Origin: Nymphaea colorata
Lineage: Eukaryota > Streptophyta > Magnoliopsida > Nymphaeales > Nymphaeaceae
Length of the DNA: 64,000 bases
Direction of reading: 5' to 3'
Assembly (NCBI RefSeq): GCF_008831285.2
Contig: NC_045138.2
Location: 37,253,115 to 37,317,114 of the forward strand
Position 1 is the first letter of the stretch, and each line of letters opens with the position of its first letter. Shown in pieces: positions 12,146 to 23,594 of this stretch. The notes beneath the pieces are model-generated. The model worked only from the letters and a program-made list of their open reading frames with translations. It made no database searches and was not told the DNA's origin. The position numbers and the translations under genes were made by a program.

Positions 12146-13989
12146 GGGGGAAACCTCAGATCACCTCCTTAGCGCTTGGTAATGTACTGAAATCCATGCA
12201 CGAGACCGCATAGGTGGGTATTTATGTGGGAACAGTATGGGAGCGATCTCAGTTTTTCGTAGTTGCTGGTGCGCTAACTGGAATAATCTCTTTCAGTTGC
12301 GCGTTGTTGTTCTGCAAGAAAATAAGTATTGTAGAAGTTTGCTTCATTTCTAATGAAAAGTACGCCGGAATCCTTTTTTTTTTTTTCCAGCAGGGTTGCA
12401 TCGGATGCATTGAGCAGTTTCCAACTGAGGCATTAGATGAACTAAAACTCTCTGATATCTTGATTATTGTCATCTGCAGATTCCGTGATTAGTTACAGAA
12501 AATAGATCAGTACTTGAACTGCCAAAATCCGTTTCAAATTAAGCAGGCATCAGGCGTACGTCTGTATCAATTACGGGTGGTCTCATAATCCACTGTATTA
12601 AAAATAAGAATCTCAGGTCAGCTTTCCTTGTAAGTTGAAGCTTGATGTATCTATATATTGAGTTAGAGATCAGGTGTATCCAATAGGGCTTTAAGACTGA
12701 GTTTTCCACTCCATAAGAACTTGGGTCCTGGGAATTTCTTAGGAAAGTCCATCACAACAATCTGGAAATATTCCTTTCAAGATCTATACTTAGGAATCAC
12801 ATTGAAGCACTACCCACAAAATCTTTTTAAGATTAATTGCTGGGCCCTGATGACAGATCTAGTATTCGGGGATCCAACAGACCAAAAAGCTCCTTAAAAA
12901 GGACAACCTCCATACAAAAATGAGAATGAAATGACAGCATCTGAAGGCAAAAAAGCCCTTAGGGAAGCATTTGAAAGTGAAAAAACAAAATGAGCGATTG
13001 CTGTGAGAGGGTAGAATATGAAGCAGTATGGTCTCCAAACGATTTTGATTGTGATGCTGATTTGATTCACCAATTCACGGCATGATTCAATTTCCCGATT
13101 CGATTGAAAACCCGATTTTGATAATGTTGCTTTTTTTCTTCTTCTTTCTTGGAATTGTATATAATTAGTTTAGCCATGTAGGCTGTAGGTATGGTCCTTG
13201 GTTTGATTGAGTCAATAATGACAACACGTTAAAACTAATAGATCATGGTTTCAGTGTCGTTTCGATGATGCAGATCGCTTCTTCCCGTTCAAAGTGTGTC
13301 AATTTTCAGTTCATTATATTGAATGACAACGCTTGTGTGTAAGTTTCATAGATCCAATTTCTTATTCAAGATTGCTTCGTGTTTTCCTGTGATTTTTTTT
13401 TTTTTGGGGTGAAGATGAAGATTTCCAGGCCAATGTTTGAAGGACATAAGCTCTTTAGGCAGAAACCCAATTTAACCACGAATGTTTATTTTTTATGGCA
13501 TTCCGAATGCTTTTTATCCTAGGAAATTTTGGTCCTTTTTTTTCTTCCTTTGGAAGTCTTCTTTCGACTGAGCTTGCGTAATCTATTCAATCGATACATG
13601 ATGGATATAAGGAAAAATTCTCCCTCATAAGGGATGTGAATGGTGGTTATGCATGTCATTCGAATTGGATATGTGACCAAACCTCTTCAAAAATATCAGA
13701 TATGGAGAATTTCAACATCTAAGTAGGAAATAAGATGGAATTGAATTTAAGATATGACATCCAATCGGATTCATATTTAGTTTTAAATAAATATTGAGAT
13801 TTGGACCCATCTTCTATTCAATCGGACTGCATTGATAGGTGGTCCGTTCCAGTACCAAAAATAATAAAAATAATAAATTAAGGAACTTGTCCTAGATAGT
13901 CAGCCTACTATTTTGATGAGCCCTAAAAGCAACATTATATTCATTTTCGAACACAGAAAAATGTAAGTACCCAAACTGAAACTACTAAA
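12146..13989. other. Intergenic region after OMT1
   Basis: Contains the OMT1 3' UTR (end not determined) and AT-rich sequence with poly-T tracts near 12376 and 13398. The part around 13620-13830 has scattered 'gatatg/ttcgaatt' words like the 20.4 and 25.7 kb repeats. No coding signal seen. Confidence 0.55.
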
Positions 13990-14247
13990 AAAGCAATCAG
14001 CTAATTAATCTAATTGGTGACGTCAGCAGATCACTTTAGGTGGCCAATTTCTGCAACGCCGCGACAGCGGAGTTGATGAGATTCCTCCACAAAAAGAGAT
14101 GTCGACGCAGGTGAGCTTCGTCTCAGAGACGCCGCCCGATTTGGATAACCCTGAGGAATCGGGGCAGGTTCCGACGGAGAAAGAGGCGGCCGACGAGGGA
14201 GCTGCTCGATCTGTCCTAGTTTTGCCTTCTCTTGATGGTTTTATGTA
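13990..14247 (+). pseudogene. GC-rich coding-like fragment, unrecognised
   Basis: A small GC-rich island in AT-rich DNA. A plus-strand frame is open from about 14031 (just after a possible acceptor, gtcag) through an ATG at 14099 to TAA near 14247. From that ATG it reads MSTQVSFVSETPPDLDNPEE and continues acidic and Ala/Glu-rich for about 49 residues in all. The complementary strand is also open, as often happens in GC-rich exons. I do not recognise the protein. It lies 1.1 kb before the furry-like fragment and could be a captured exon or a short hypothetical gene. Confidence 0.3.
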
Positions 14248-15357
14248 AATAGAAGATCGCATTATCTTTTGTTTGTTGTTGCTGAGAATGTGGACAGCAG
14301 ATCCTATCGAACATATCGTTGAATACCTTAGAAGCAGCTAGAACGAAAAGCAAAAGTCATATACAGTCATGAAGCAGTCAGGTCAAAGCTATTTGCTCAT
14401 CCATAAATGTTTTAAGTTCACAGATTTTATTTGACGCTTTATCTCTTAAGATTCTTGGAGATTCTCTATGCTTGTGAACGAATGTTTATACAAAGGACTT
14501 CCTTTCACTGCTGAATGTTTGCTCATTGAAGGAATTCCCTGCTTCGCTTGATGTGCAGTTTTGTAGAAGATAGAAGATCCAGGTTTAACGAGACTTCTCA
14601 TTTCTCCAGAACCATCTAACAAGAAGTTGGTTGTGGAGGCTATTCCATTCTTCTTCATCTAATTGTTGCTGACAAAGACACATGATCAACCCATCGCATG
14701 AATAGAAGGTCCTTGTTATGTTCCCCGCCAACCCCTTACAGCGGCGTAGTGCGATGATAATATTTGTCCATACGTTTTTATCATTCATTAAGTGATTCCT
14801 TTAATTAACATTATGACATAATACCAACTCCTATTTTTATTTTTGATCTAGTGCATGTAGCTTAAATTTTCATTCTTTATTTTTGTTATGAGCACCTTTA
14901 TTTGCTTTTCTTCTTTATGAAATCAATCTTTTCCAAGTGGAAGTGTTGATAACTACTATAAAGACAAGCACATGTTAACTTCTTTATAACAACGATTTGG
15001 GACCAAAATACTCCAAAATCCGCTGTTAAGTTTTAAAATTCGAAAATAGATTCAATTGACAATGTTTTTCTTAGTCCTGCAGATGTCAGACAAGGTAAAT
15101 AACTTTGAAGCTGTTCTGCTGTGTAGCGGCCTTGAAAAATGATTTAAGAAACCCTAGTGAATGATCAGCCTCTTAATAACTTAAGAAATGTTATGAGCCA
15201 ATATTTTATGACGGATGTTGTAGAAGAAAATGGGGTGTGTGCATGGTTTTGTATGAAACTCTTGTATTATGTCTTCTATTTTTATGGATCTCATTTTTCA
15301 ACTATTGTGCTAAATGATTACTTGCAAAGTTGAGAATTTAACTTTCCTTTTGTGTAG
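14248..15357. other. Intergenic region, no gene seen
   Basis: AT-rich sequence with short open frames on the minus strand (for example 14446-14788) that match nothing I recognise. The final pyrimidine-rich stretch ending tgtgtag looks like the intron acceptor in front of the furry-like exon. Confidence 0.45.
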
Positions 15358-15559
15358 GATGGCATTGTGCAGTGTTGCTATTGGGAATCAGGCCATCCAT
15401 ATGACTTATGGCGGTCAAGAAGCTGATGCTATTCCTCCTGATGTCTTGCTACTGTCGATTCTTGAATGCTCTGATAACAACCTATGGGCTTATTGCCTTA
15501 ATGAGCTTGTCAAGTATGTAACTGAGCTTTGCCCAAGTTTTGTTGAGGAGGCAATGTAG
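15358..15559 (+). pseudogene. Furry/MOR2-like ARM-repeat protein, single-exon fragment
   Basis: After an acceptor-like tgtgtag, the frame (ATG GCA TTG ... GTT GAG GAG GCA ATG TAG) contains DAIPPDVLLLSILECSD and LNELVKYVTELCPSFVEEA. These match the 'DAIPSDV...LSELVKYAAELCP' region in the middle of the roughly 2,100-residue plant cell-morphogenesis proteins related to Drosophila furry and yeast Tao3 (Arabidopsis At5g15680 type). Only about 65 residues are present; neither the preceding nor the following exons are visible nearby. It ends at TAG right after the homologous part, or at a possible donor (GTAGGA, 15556). I read it as a relocated gene fragment without function of its own. Confidence 0.75.
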
Positions 15560-16676
15560 GAAAATGAAATTTTACTTTTGTTCTGTCAGAATGGTGTCTG
15601 ATTTGTGATTGTATCCAAGGATGTCTTCTTAGCTGCAACTTTGTTATGCTTTTGCTATAGCAGATTTTGTTTGTCAGATGGTGAAGTTTGACAAACAGAT
15701 TCTTTTCTCAAATTTGAGGTGGTCTATTCTTGTTAGTTACGAAATAACCATTACTTAGAATTTGACAAACATATACTTTTTTGTATTGTTCTAGATAAGT
15801 ATCTTTAGAAACATTAAGACCAACTGAACTTGACACTCACATCATTATGACAAGGTGGGACCAATGTGATATCGTAGGAAATGAAAAGATACATCAATGG
15901 ATCTTTCTGGTCGAAAACTATAAGAGATGCAAAAATATATTAGGTTTAAGAAAATCTAAGATATGGCTGAAAATGCTAAGGGAGGACAATTTCCTAAACT
16001 GGAACAACATATGAAGAGAAAACGATCTCTCTCTCGAGCTCTTACATGTATGTGTACATATGTACTCTTTTGCTTCACTATTTTCTAATAATTAATTGCC
16101 TGCAGGGTAAGTAAATCTGATGGGAATGTTTCTCGGAAGATTTATTCCCGTCTCTTACATATATTCCTATCCTTTATAATAAACAAAAGATTATACAGAG
16201 TAAGCTTTTGTATATGCATACTACCAAGCTCCTGTTCATAAACATAATACGGTAGGCAATATCTCTCTCTCTCTTTCTCTTTCTCTCCCCGATATATATA
16301 TCTCCTCTCCTCCAGTATAACGGGTGGCAAATACAGGGGTGCCATGTGAAATATTTTTTTTCCATCTTTGTGTTTTTTTTTTTCAAAACACTTCTTATTA
16401 TTATTAATTTTTATGCAGATTTTTTCAGACAATTCTTTGGCAATAACGCTCAAAGAGTTACGATATGCCCCTGGAGATCATATGGCAAACACTCAATACT
16501 TATTTTATTGTAGTACGATAACACACTCGAATAGCTAATTCAAGTTGGCGCTCCAGCAACGATGAAATTGAGATCAGTCTCCTAGTGTTCTTCGCAACAT
16601 GCACCTGGAGATGTGGTCCGGGAAGTGCTTCACATTAACAAGCAACCACACTTAGTGAGCTGATCTATGCTCCCAA
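15560..16676. other. Intergenic region between furry fragment and OMT2 3' end
   Basis: AT-rich. It holds a CT-rich low-complexity tract near 16262-16310 and poly-T near 16372. The last 200 bp is the likely 3' UTR of OMT2, which is transcribed leftwards. No coding signal. Confidence 0.5.
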
Positions 16677-17965
16677 CTAAGGGAAGACCTCTATGACAGC
16701 GTGCGCCCCCAAGCTGGTAACTATTTTATAGCCGGAGAAGCCAGCATCCGTAAACAACTTGTTCCATTCCTCTTCACTGCGTTCCTTGCCATTGTGCATT
16801 ACCATCATATGGAGATCAAGCATCAGTTGCACTTCATCAAATACTTGATCAGCACATTTCTTCCTCACTACGTCCACAACGATCACCTTCCCTCCTCGTT
16901 TCGGAATGGCTTCCTTGCACCGTGCCAGTATCTTGATGCACATTTTATCATCCCAATCATGCAAAATTTCCTTCAAACAGAGAATCATTGAATTAAGATC
17001 ATGGTCAGAGAATAATACATCCTTTTCTTCTGTAAGATGGGTATTTCTTTTATCTTTGCACTTCAAAATGAAAAAAAAAAAAAGACAGAACACAAAGTCT
17101 CTGTCCGCTTGACCAGCAGGTTTAGCTGAAGGTGAAGGATGTCAGCATGAACTGGTGTGCAAGAATATATTACCTTGAGAAGGACTGCATCTGCTGGTGG
17201 AACAGACTCGAACATATCACCTCCAATGGCGACAACGTTAGGTAGTTGCAGTGGTGATGAAGCGACAACATGAGGTAAGTCCAAAACCATGCATTTGATG
17301 TGTGGGAAGGCATTGGCTATGACCGAAGTCAGGGTCCCAATTCCACCCCCAACATCCACGAGTGATCTCACACCCTCAAAAACTTCACTGCACCCTGCAA
17401 TCATCCTACCTGCAGACAGATTAGAAGTAGAGGACATGGCGTCATTGAATACCTTGTTTATCGCAGCATCAGTGCTCGCCTTGATCCAGAATGGCTCCCC
17501 ATGCTTGGCCTCAAAGGCTGTAGGGCAACCCTCCTCCGATCGGAACCAAGCGCCCAAGTTGTCCCATGCAGCGACCGCCAGCGGATGGAGACTCAGCATG
17601 GCAAGTGGTATAAAACAATGTGGGTTATCCCTTACCAGCAGGCTCGACACTGGTGTCAATCCATACGAAACCTCTTCAGCTCCTTCACCGGCCGGTTTTC
17701 GCACTTGGGCGAACACACCGGTGTACACTAGAAAGCGCATCAGGCGATCGAGGCACGAAACGTCAACCGTGGAGCTGATTGGGATCTTGGCCGCCAATTG
17801 AGAAGCAGTGAGTGGCCGGCCATGCCTGTGGATGATGTCTGCTATCCCAAGCTCAATGGCCGCCTTGAGCGAGAAGCTCTTCATGTAGGAGCCGGTAACG
17901 CGCCCCGCGTTGCCTTGTGCCATGACATCCATATTCCTCCCTTGGGCATCCAACTTTTGTTCCAT
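16677..17965 (-). CDS. OMT2, class II SAM-dependent O-methyltransferase
   Basis: Minus strand, exon 1 complement 17965-17174 (264 codons) and exon 2 complement 16970-16677 (97 codons plus stop), intron 203 bp with CTCAAG/GTAATA donor and GTTTGAAG/GAA acceptor. It encodes 361 residues. The dimerisation domain contains SYMKSFSLKAAIELGIADIIH. The SAM motif VDVGGGIGT starts at residue 203, with CMVLDLPHVVAS after it. The catalytic segment is ILHDWDDKMC (His about 268 followed by the usual Asp). It ends IEVFP like its paralogues. Start: a GTG precedes the ATG at 17965; ATG is used. There are no internal stops or frameshifts, so it is probably functional. Compared with OMT1 it keeps the canonical HDW triad. 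Substrate unknown. The promoter side holds a TA run and a long foldback. Confidence 0.92.
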
Positions 17966-18070
17966 CACCCCGCTACAAGGAAGGGAAGAATTTGAAAACA
18001 GTCACAGTGGGGCGATTTGTAGACACGAGCTGCTGAGAAGCCACTTCTTATGCAATGCATAAGATCTGAC

Positions 18071-18089
18071 ATATATATATATATATATT
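18071..18089 (-). promoter_or_regulatory. Candidate TATA region of OMT2
   Basis: A TA run of about 19 bp sits 106-124 bp upstream of the OMT2 ATG on the minus strand, right between the coding start and the foldback at 18091-18274. It could serve as a TATA box, but it may simply be a microsatellite. Confidence 0.35.
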
Positions 18090-18090
18090 C

Positions 18091-18274
18091 GCACCATTAA
18101 TGGAGGTATCATGCATGTAAAGATGGCCGCTGTAGGAGTACCTTGTCGCTTCCGAAGATATATGTATTTCGATGCCGACGAAATATATATCTTCGACACC
18201 GACAAGGTTCGTTAGCGGTACTCCATCTTTACCTGACCTAATACGAGTACAATCATTACCTCCATTAATGGTGC
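18091..18274. repeat. Long imperfect inverted repeat (foldback) upstream of OMT2
   Basis: The outer 18 bp gcaccattaatggaggta (18091-18108) is perfectly complementary to 18257-18274. Further in, taaagatgg (18118-18126) pairs with 18223-18231, ggagtacc (18135-18142) with 18217-18224, and ttgtcgcttccgaagatata with about 18186-18205 with a few mismatches, leaving a loop near 18163-18184. Eight bases on the left arm are missing on the right, and the right arm has an unpaired bulge at 18232-18256. It could be a MITE, a small-RNA hairpin or a decayed inverted duplication. It is 126-309 bp from the OMT2 start. Confidence 0.85.
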
Positions 18275-19869
18275 GGCTCGAAGGGCAATAGACGATCCTC
18301 GTGACTTCCGTCAGGGCGCGGCCCACCGGCAGGTGTGTAAATGAATAGAATACATTCTTATTAATGCAGCTTGGTCACTATTTCGGAAGTATGTTCATCG
18401 GGAATTCCGTCAAGGTAGGATGGGAACTCATCAATTCAGAATCTTGTTCTTGATCGCACGGTATTTCAATAAAACGTTCCTCCCCTTTACGTCCCGGTAG
18501 CTACCACCACGTTTCCATGGGATTTTGGGGTATTCTAGGCATTTTTGAAAAAGAAATGAATGTTTTCAGAATTTAATTTTTCTTTAAACTTCCATTTTAA
18601 TTTGTTTTTTTGGGCGGCCTTTTTCTATTTGATAGGAGAGGAGTGTTTTGGTCATGTCACTTCTCATCCCATTAGGAGTATTCATGTACTCAGTTATATT
18701 TTTTTAACTAGCTAAGCTCGCTTATTATTTTAGAAAAGAACAAGAATGCATGTGCTGAACCTTCTTAGAGAAGAAAAGAATGCACTCTTAATTGTGATTT
18801 TCTTTTATGATCTTCAAATACCATTCCCTTCAACTCTGCCTCAACTCCTTCAATAGTTTGGGCATGTATATATAACAAAAGTAGACGAGTCTTTTTTGCA
18901 AGAAAATTGTGAATGTAAGATCATGGCAGATGATATCCATGCAACAACTTGAGAAGGTAGAGTAGGTGGCACTTAAGGTCATCCAAATCTTGGAGATTGA
19001 GTTGCATGCACACCTTGAAACAAATATACACCAAGGAAGGTATTTAGAAATTTTATAAAGCTATGTACATTTTAGTCTTTTAATATTTTTCATTTTAATA
19101 TTTCAAAAAGTCTTCTTTTTTTTTTTTCACTTTTAGTAGAGTGCTTTCATCATCACACCCGCTTGCATAGGGAACGTGTACGAAACCAGCTTCGATCGTT
19201 ATGGTCCACTCCACATATAAAAATGTCTCTATTGGTCACGTGATGTCTTAGATGTCAAAATAGTGGACAAATTGCATCGTTCGTCATGTCCTAATCGTGG
19301 GTAAGATGTCGAAAAGACAAGAAAATAAGTCATGATAAAAGTGAGAATAAGAGAAAAATAAAGAGAGACAGAGAGACCATTGTGTAACTGGGCTTGAGGT
19401 TGTGTTAGGGCAGTAATATTACTACTAAAGAGTATTGCATAGTTGCACAATTTGGCAGGTTCGTATAAATACAATTGTTAGTTTGATTTCTGTGCGGGTG
19501 CAATGTTTACACCTTACTTAAGTTTATGAGTGTCTCATTGATATGGTGGGCAAGACCTAACGAAACAATAATTGAACGAAACAATAATTGAAAAGATACT
19601 CAACTTTCTAACACATGTTGGAGGCGTAAAGGGGGAGCAAGATCATTCTAATTAAGGGGCACATGTATAAAATTTTAAATTTTAAGATGCACTAACATGT
19701 TTATTAAACTTGTGCACCCGGCCGAACCGCCGCCAAGTACCCGTTAATAATCGGGCCAGGTAGTCTTGGACATAAACTCATGCCCAAGGCCAAATATTTT
19801 ATCAGCCCGGCCACCGCCCGAATGTAAATGGAAGAAAAATTGTTCAAGAATATCAATATAAAATAAAAA

Positions 19870-20640
19870 GTTTTTTAAAGTATGAGTAAGTTATTGACCC
19901 GCACCAACCTCCCCCATTAATTTAGTATTAATAATATTAGGCAGTTCTAGTATGCATGGTTGGGCGTCAGATCGTCAACTCCAACGCATGAGGGTCGGCT
20001 TTGTTTGGCATAGAGTTTTGGAAGATCTAGTTTTTGTCGGCATCCCGAAAACGCTGTCACTTTCCTTTGTAGATGCAGTCTTCTTGTCCTTTCCTCCTTT
20101 TAAACTCTTAAGAGGTCCTCTTTTGATTTGAGGTTCAAATCGTAAATATCTATTGTTTTTTTTTTTTTTTTTATGAGATTGACATGCCCTGAATAATTTC
20201 CATCCCAAGATTTAGGTCCTTTTTCTTTTTGCAGATATTCATCTGCCCGCAGCGCTTTTTTCTTTCTTTACTACTTAAGGTCGCTTTGTCTGCTTTGTCG
20301 GTAGATGATGGTTAGGATGTGAATGGTTGAGATAATGTAGGTTGAGACCATGGTCATTAAAGAGAAAACGATGTCAGATTTAAATTAAAATTTAAACATT
20401 GGGTTTGGATTTGATTTTGAATAAGTTTCTTATGTCCCAGTCCAACATCCATTTTGAAAGTGGCAATATAAAAAAAAAATTATCCGATTTAGTGGCACAT
20501 TTAAAAGGTTCTGCTTCCGATGTCAATTTCAAAGCAGGATTTGGGCCAGATTCAATTTTGAAAATCAAATTTTAAATTTAGATATGGGACAGACTTCTCT
20601 ATTTGCATTTAACAAAAATAAAAAATTTGTTCTGCAATCG
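19870..20640. repeat. Dispersed repeat family R1, copy 1
   Basis: Shares two blocks with 25490-25890: the stretch with 'aatttagtattaataatattaggca' words (about 19910-19975), and the stretch from about 20370 to 20630 rich in 'aatttaaa/gatttggatttg' words. This copy has about 370 bp of extra sequence between the two blocks, including a poly-T tract at 20157. Class unknown; non-autonomous and non-coding. Confidence 0.7.
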
Positions 20641-21322
20641 AAGTAGAAATCATTACCCTCAGAAACATGGGGTTTTGTTTTCTGTTGGCCAATTACATAG
20701 TTAGTGATGAGTCAGTTCCAAGATTCATTAACCGAGAAAACCTCAGAATCTTCCAAGAAATAGAATTTTTGTTGCCAAGTAAACTCTTTTAAGCAGTGAA
20801 CCAGTTTTCAGTTGATCCAAGTCCAAATCACAAGTTTGCCAACCATAGGGCTCTATTGGATCTGCCATAACATGCAAAAAAAAGGGGCTGCAATAACGCT
20901 GACTTCTCTGCTGCCATTGTGCTCTATTGGGAGCGAGTAAAAAGCTTAAGCTGAAACAAATCAATAAATAAACCTGAATCGTGCAAACCTGCTCAAAGGA
21001 AATGCAGCAGCGAAGTCTTTAGCAAATCCCCAAGTAAGAGACAACACAAACTAGCTACACCATGCTGCTCAGAGAACTACCAGTAGAGACCTAAGCTCAT
21101 CAAACCAACGACCTTTTCCACCGAATATGGGACGGAGATAAAGGCCACGGAGGAGAAAAGGGACCTGTGGGCATGATAAATTAAACACTAGAAATCAGTG
21201 CACGGCGCACCAGTCCCATAACTTCCAGTGCTACCAAAACAACAACATACCACAGTCATCTATCACAGCCAATCTCCTCATGTTCCACCCGTCTTCTTAC
21301 TAACAAGAATGCAAAAAACCTA

Positions 21323-21576
21323 TTTAGAGTTACTTCGAGATCTGAGTGATCCTATGGTACAAGCCATCAACTCAATCGTCATGTATACCACCGTTATCAA
21401 TCCCAAAAAATAACCATCCACGACAATCAAACAAAGAATGTGTTGAGGGTTTAGAGTTACTTTGAGATCTGAATGTTTTTATGGTACAAGCCTTCAACTC
21501 AATGATCGCGTATACCACAGTTAGCAATCCAAAAAATAGCATCGACTACTATCAAACGGAGAATGTGTTGACAACA
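21323..21576. repeat. Two-copy tandem duplication of about 127 bp
   Basis: 'tttagagttact' occurs at 21323 and again at 21450, and the following roughly 125 bp align (both with 'ggtacaagcc' and 'gaatgtgttga') with about 10-15 per cent differences. Confidence 0.8.
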
Positions 21577-23089
21577 TGCTACTCAAGTTAACCATTTATA
21601 CCATGCAAGTTTCAAGAACAGAACAAGAACACTTTCTTGAACCAGGTTTGCTGTCTTATCCGTCCTGAGCATTCCCTCAAGTAATCGTTGAGCTTCTTGT
21701 TTTACGCCCAATTCATCTACACCTTTTCCTCAATTTTTGTAAGTTTTCCAGCCGATGTACCGACAGTTCTCTTGCATTCGCTCTTGCTATTCCACATCAC
21801 CTGCACGGGGAAGGTGTGGCATAAAAAAAAATATTTCACAAAAATACTTTTAGAGGTCGTTTGTTTGATGGCCACATGACAAGCGAAACAGGACAAGTGT
21901 GTCCTGTCTATCTAATCCATTTTTTCATCAAACGCTGTCCACAGGGCTAACCCTCGGAACAGACAGGACAGAACACTATTCCTCCCCGCCCCCAACGACC
22001 AAGAGCCCCGACCCCGAGCCCTCGACGCCATCTCCTTCTCCTCCACCTCCGCCCTCATAGACTCTCCCTTTCCACTGTTCTACACCTTTCTCCCTTGCTC
22101 TCTATTACTTCTTCCTCCATTCCATCAACCGACGGTCGTGCAATTACCTCGTTGCTGCAAGTTCATCGCTGGGTGAATAGCCTTTTCCAGGTGAGGTCTG
22201 GTTCTCTTTTTTCGTTTTCTCTCTTGCTCCCTCCTTCTTGTCTCTGATTTGCAGTAACTAGGGTTTTTATCCTCGCCCCGTAGCCCCCCGTCTTCCTTGC
22301 CCCTCACGCTTCTTCACCCTCCCTCAATTTCTCGCCTCCTTCAAGCGTGCAGTTGATTGAAGATGCCCCTTGACCTAAGCAATCTGCCCGTTCCATAGGT
22401 TAGTCCTGCCCGTTCCATAGGTTAGTCCCCGTCTAACGACTGCTTCTCCATTGTAGGATTTGGCCTTGACCTCTACATTCAAACATCTTTTTTAGGGGCT
22501 TTTGAATGAAAATCGTGTTGTATTACTGTCTGCAATGTGTTTGTATGTCTCACCTCTGGCATTAGTTTACACCTGTTGTTTTACTCTTTGAGTTGTTCTT
22601 GAGGAAAGCCGCCTGGCAGTAGTAGGAAAAATTGTTCTTCAGTTTAAGTTGCTTTATTCTTTGAATGTAAGACGTTAGCAACTGGTTAGGCCACTCTGTG
22701 TCATCTGGGGTACAGGGCCTATTGTGTCTTGGATGCTTACTTTGCTCCACCGAAGTTCCAGCATTCCGTGGCTATGATGGAGAGGAAAAGCTTAATGAAC
22801 CACAAGCTAGCAAAGCTAGTAAGCTGTTGTATGAAATGATTTGGAACATGTTAGTCACAGTAATAGGATTATATGGTTTTTGAGATACGAGCTCTAGAAA
22901 AGATGAGCATCATGAGCACCCTCATGGATATATCCAATAAACATGATCGAGCATAACATACAAACACAAATTATACATAATAACTTATCATTACTGCAAT
23001 CTTTTTATCAATCTTCGTTCTCAAGGAAGCAAAAAAGTAGTCAGTCTTGATCTTTTCATGTTGGTGCGACAAATCTCTGTAGTTAGAGG

Positions 23090-23449
23090 AAAAATTAGCG
23101 TTGGGATGATGAATTTTCCTGTGAGAAGGCATACTGCTGGAATGGTGCAGTAGGCGAGCAGGGGAATGGATGTGAAGGGGTAGACGATGGTGTTGATGTA
23201 GGCCAAGCGCTCCAGCCATTTGAGGTTGCCACCATAACCATACCACAGTGGGCAATGCCTGCTGAGGAAGATCTCCACCGAGACCAGCGCCCGCCTAAAG
23301 ACTTGGTGCAGCCTATCTGACAGGTTCATGGGTGCAGAACCCTTAAATGCAGCCCTTGGAGGCATGCAATAAATTGACTTCCATCCCCTATAATGCATCT
23401 TGAATCCAATCAATATATCCTCTGTTACTGATCCATATATCCAGCCAGC
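23090..23449 (-). pseudogene. Cellulose synthase (CesA) single-exon fragment
   Basis: On the minus strand, after an acceptor-like gcgcag, the frame reads [21 protein letters not shown], then [45 protein letters not shown] and [12 protein letters not shown]. This is the CesA region from the conserved TED motif through the following transmembrane helices. The substrate-binding QxxRW motif is QVFRR, so its essential Trp is lost. Homology stops near 23099, where the frame changes and the remaining transmembrane helices are absent. The upstream catalytic exons are not found in the neighbouring sequence. It is a dead fragment of a plasma-membrane glycosyltransferase gene. Confidence 0.85.
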
Positions 23450-23547
23450 CTGCGCACATAACAGAACCTTTTTACATTTTCCTTTTTACATTTTCCTTGC
23501 ATAGCATGCATGCATTCCTCATTTTCCTTGCATAGCATGCATGCATG

Positions 23548-23594
23548 TGTGTGTGTGTGTGTGTCAGGAGGGGGGGAGAGAGAGAGAGAGAGAG
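23548..23594. repeat. (GT)n and (GA)n microsatellites
   Basis: A GT run at about 23548-23564, a short G-rich spacer, then a GA run to 23594. Confidence 0.9.

Larger units (their letters stand above)
18275..23089. other. Intergenic region with dispersed and tandem repeats
   Basis: Holds 5' flank of OMT2, then AT-rich DNA. Near 19700-19830 is a GC-rich scrap with 'gcccggcc' words. 19870-20640 is a dispersed repeat that recurs at 25490-25890. 21323-21575 is a roughly 127-bp tandem duplication. 21850-21980 carries a 'tcgtttgtttgatggcc' motif and inverted 'cctgtc' words suggestive of a MITE end. 21990-22340 is a CT-rich, more GC-rich stretch that might be an old exon but matches nothing I know. 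No intact gene seen. Confidence 0.5.

Noticed and set aside
16142-16453. Minus-strand frames rich in Lys/Glu/Arg
   Set aside because: Produced by CT-rich low-complexity DNA; no homology and no start context.
17289-17801. 170-codon plus-strand frame across OMT2 exon 1 (and similar ones in OMT3-OMT5)
   Set aside because: Antisense shadows; the same shadow recurs in each paralogue because the coding strand is conserved.
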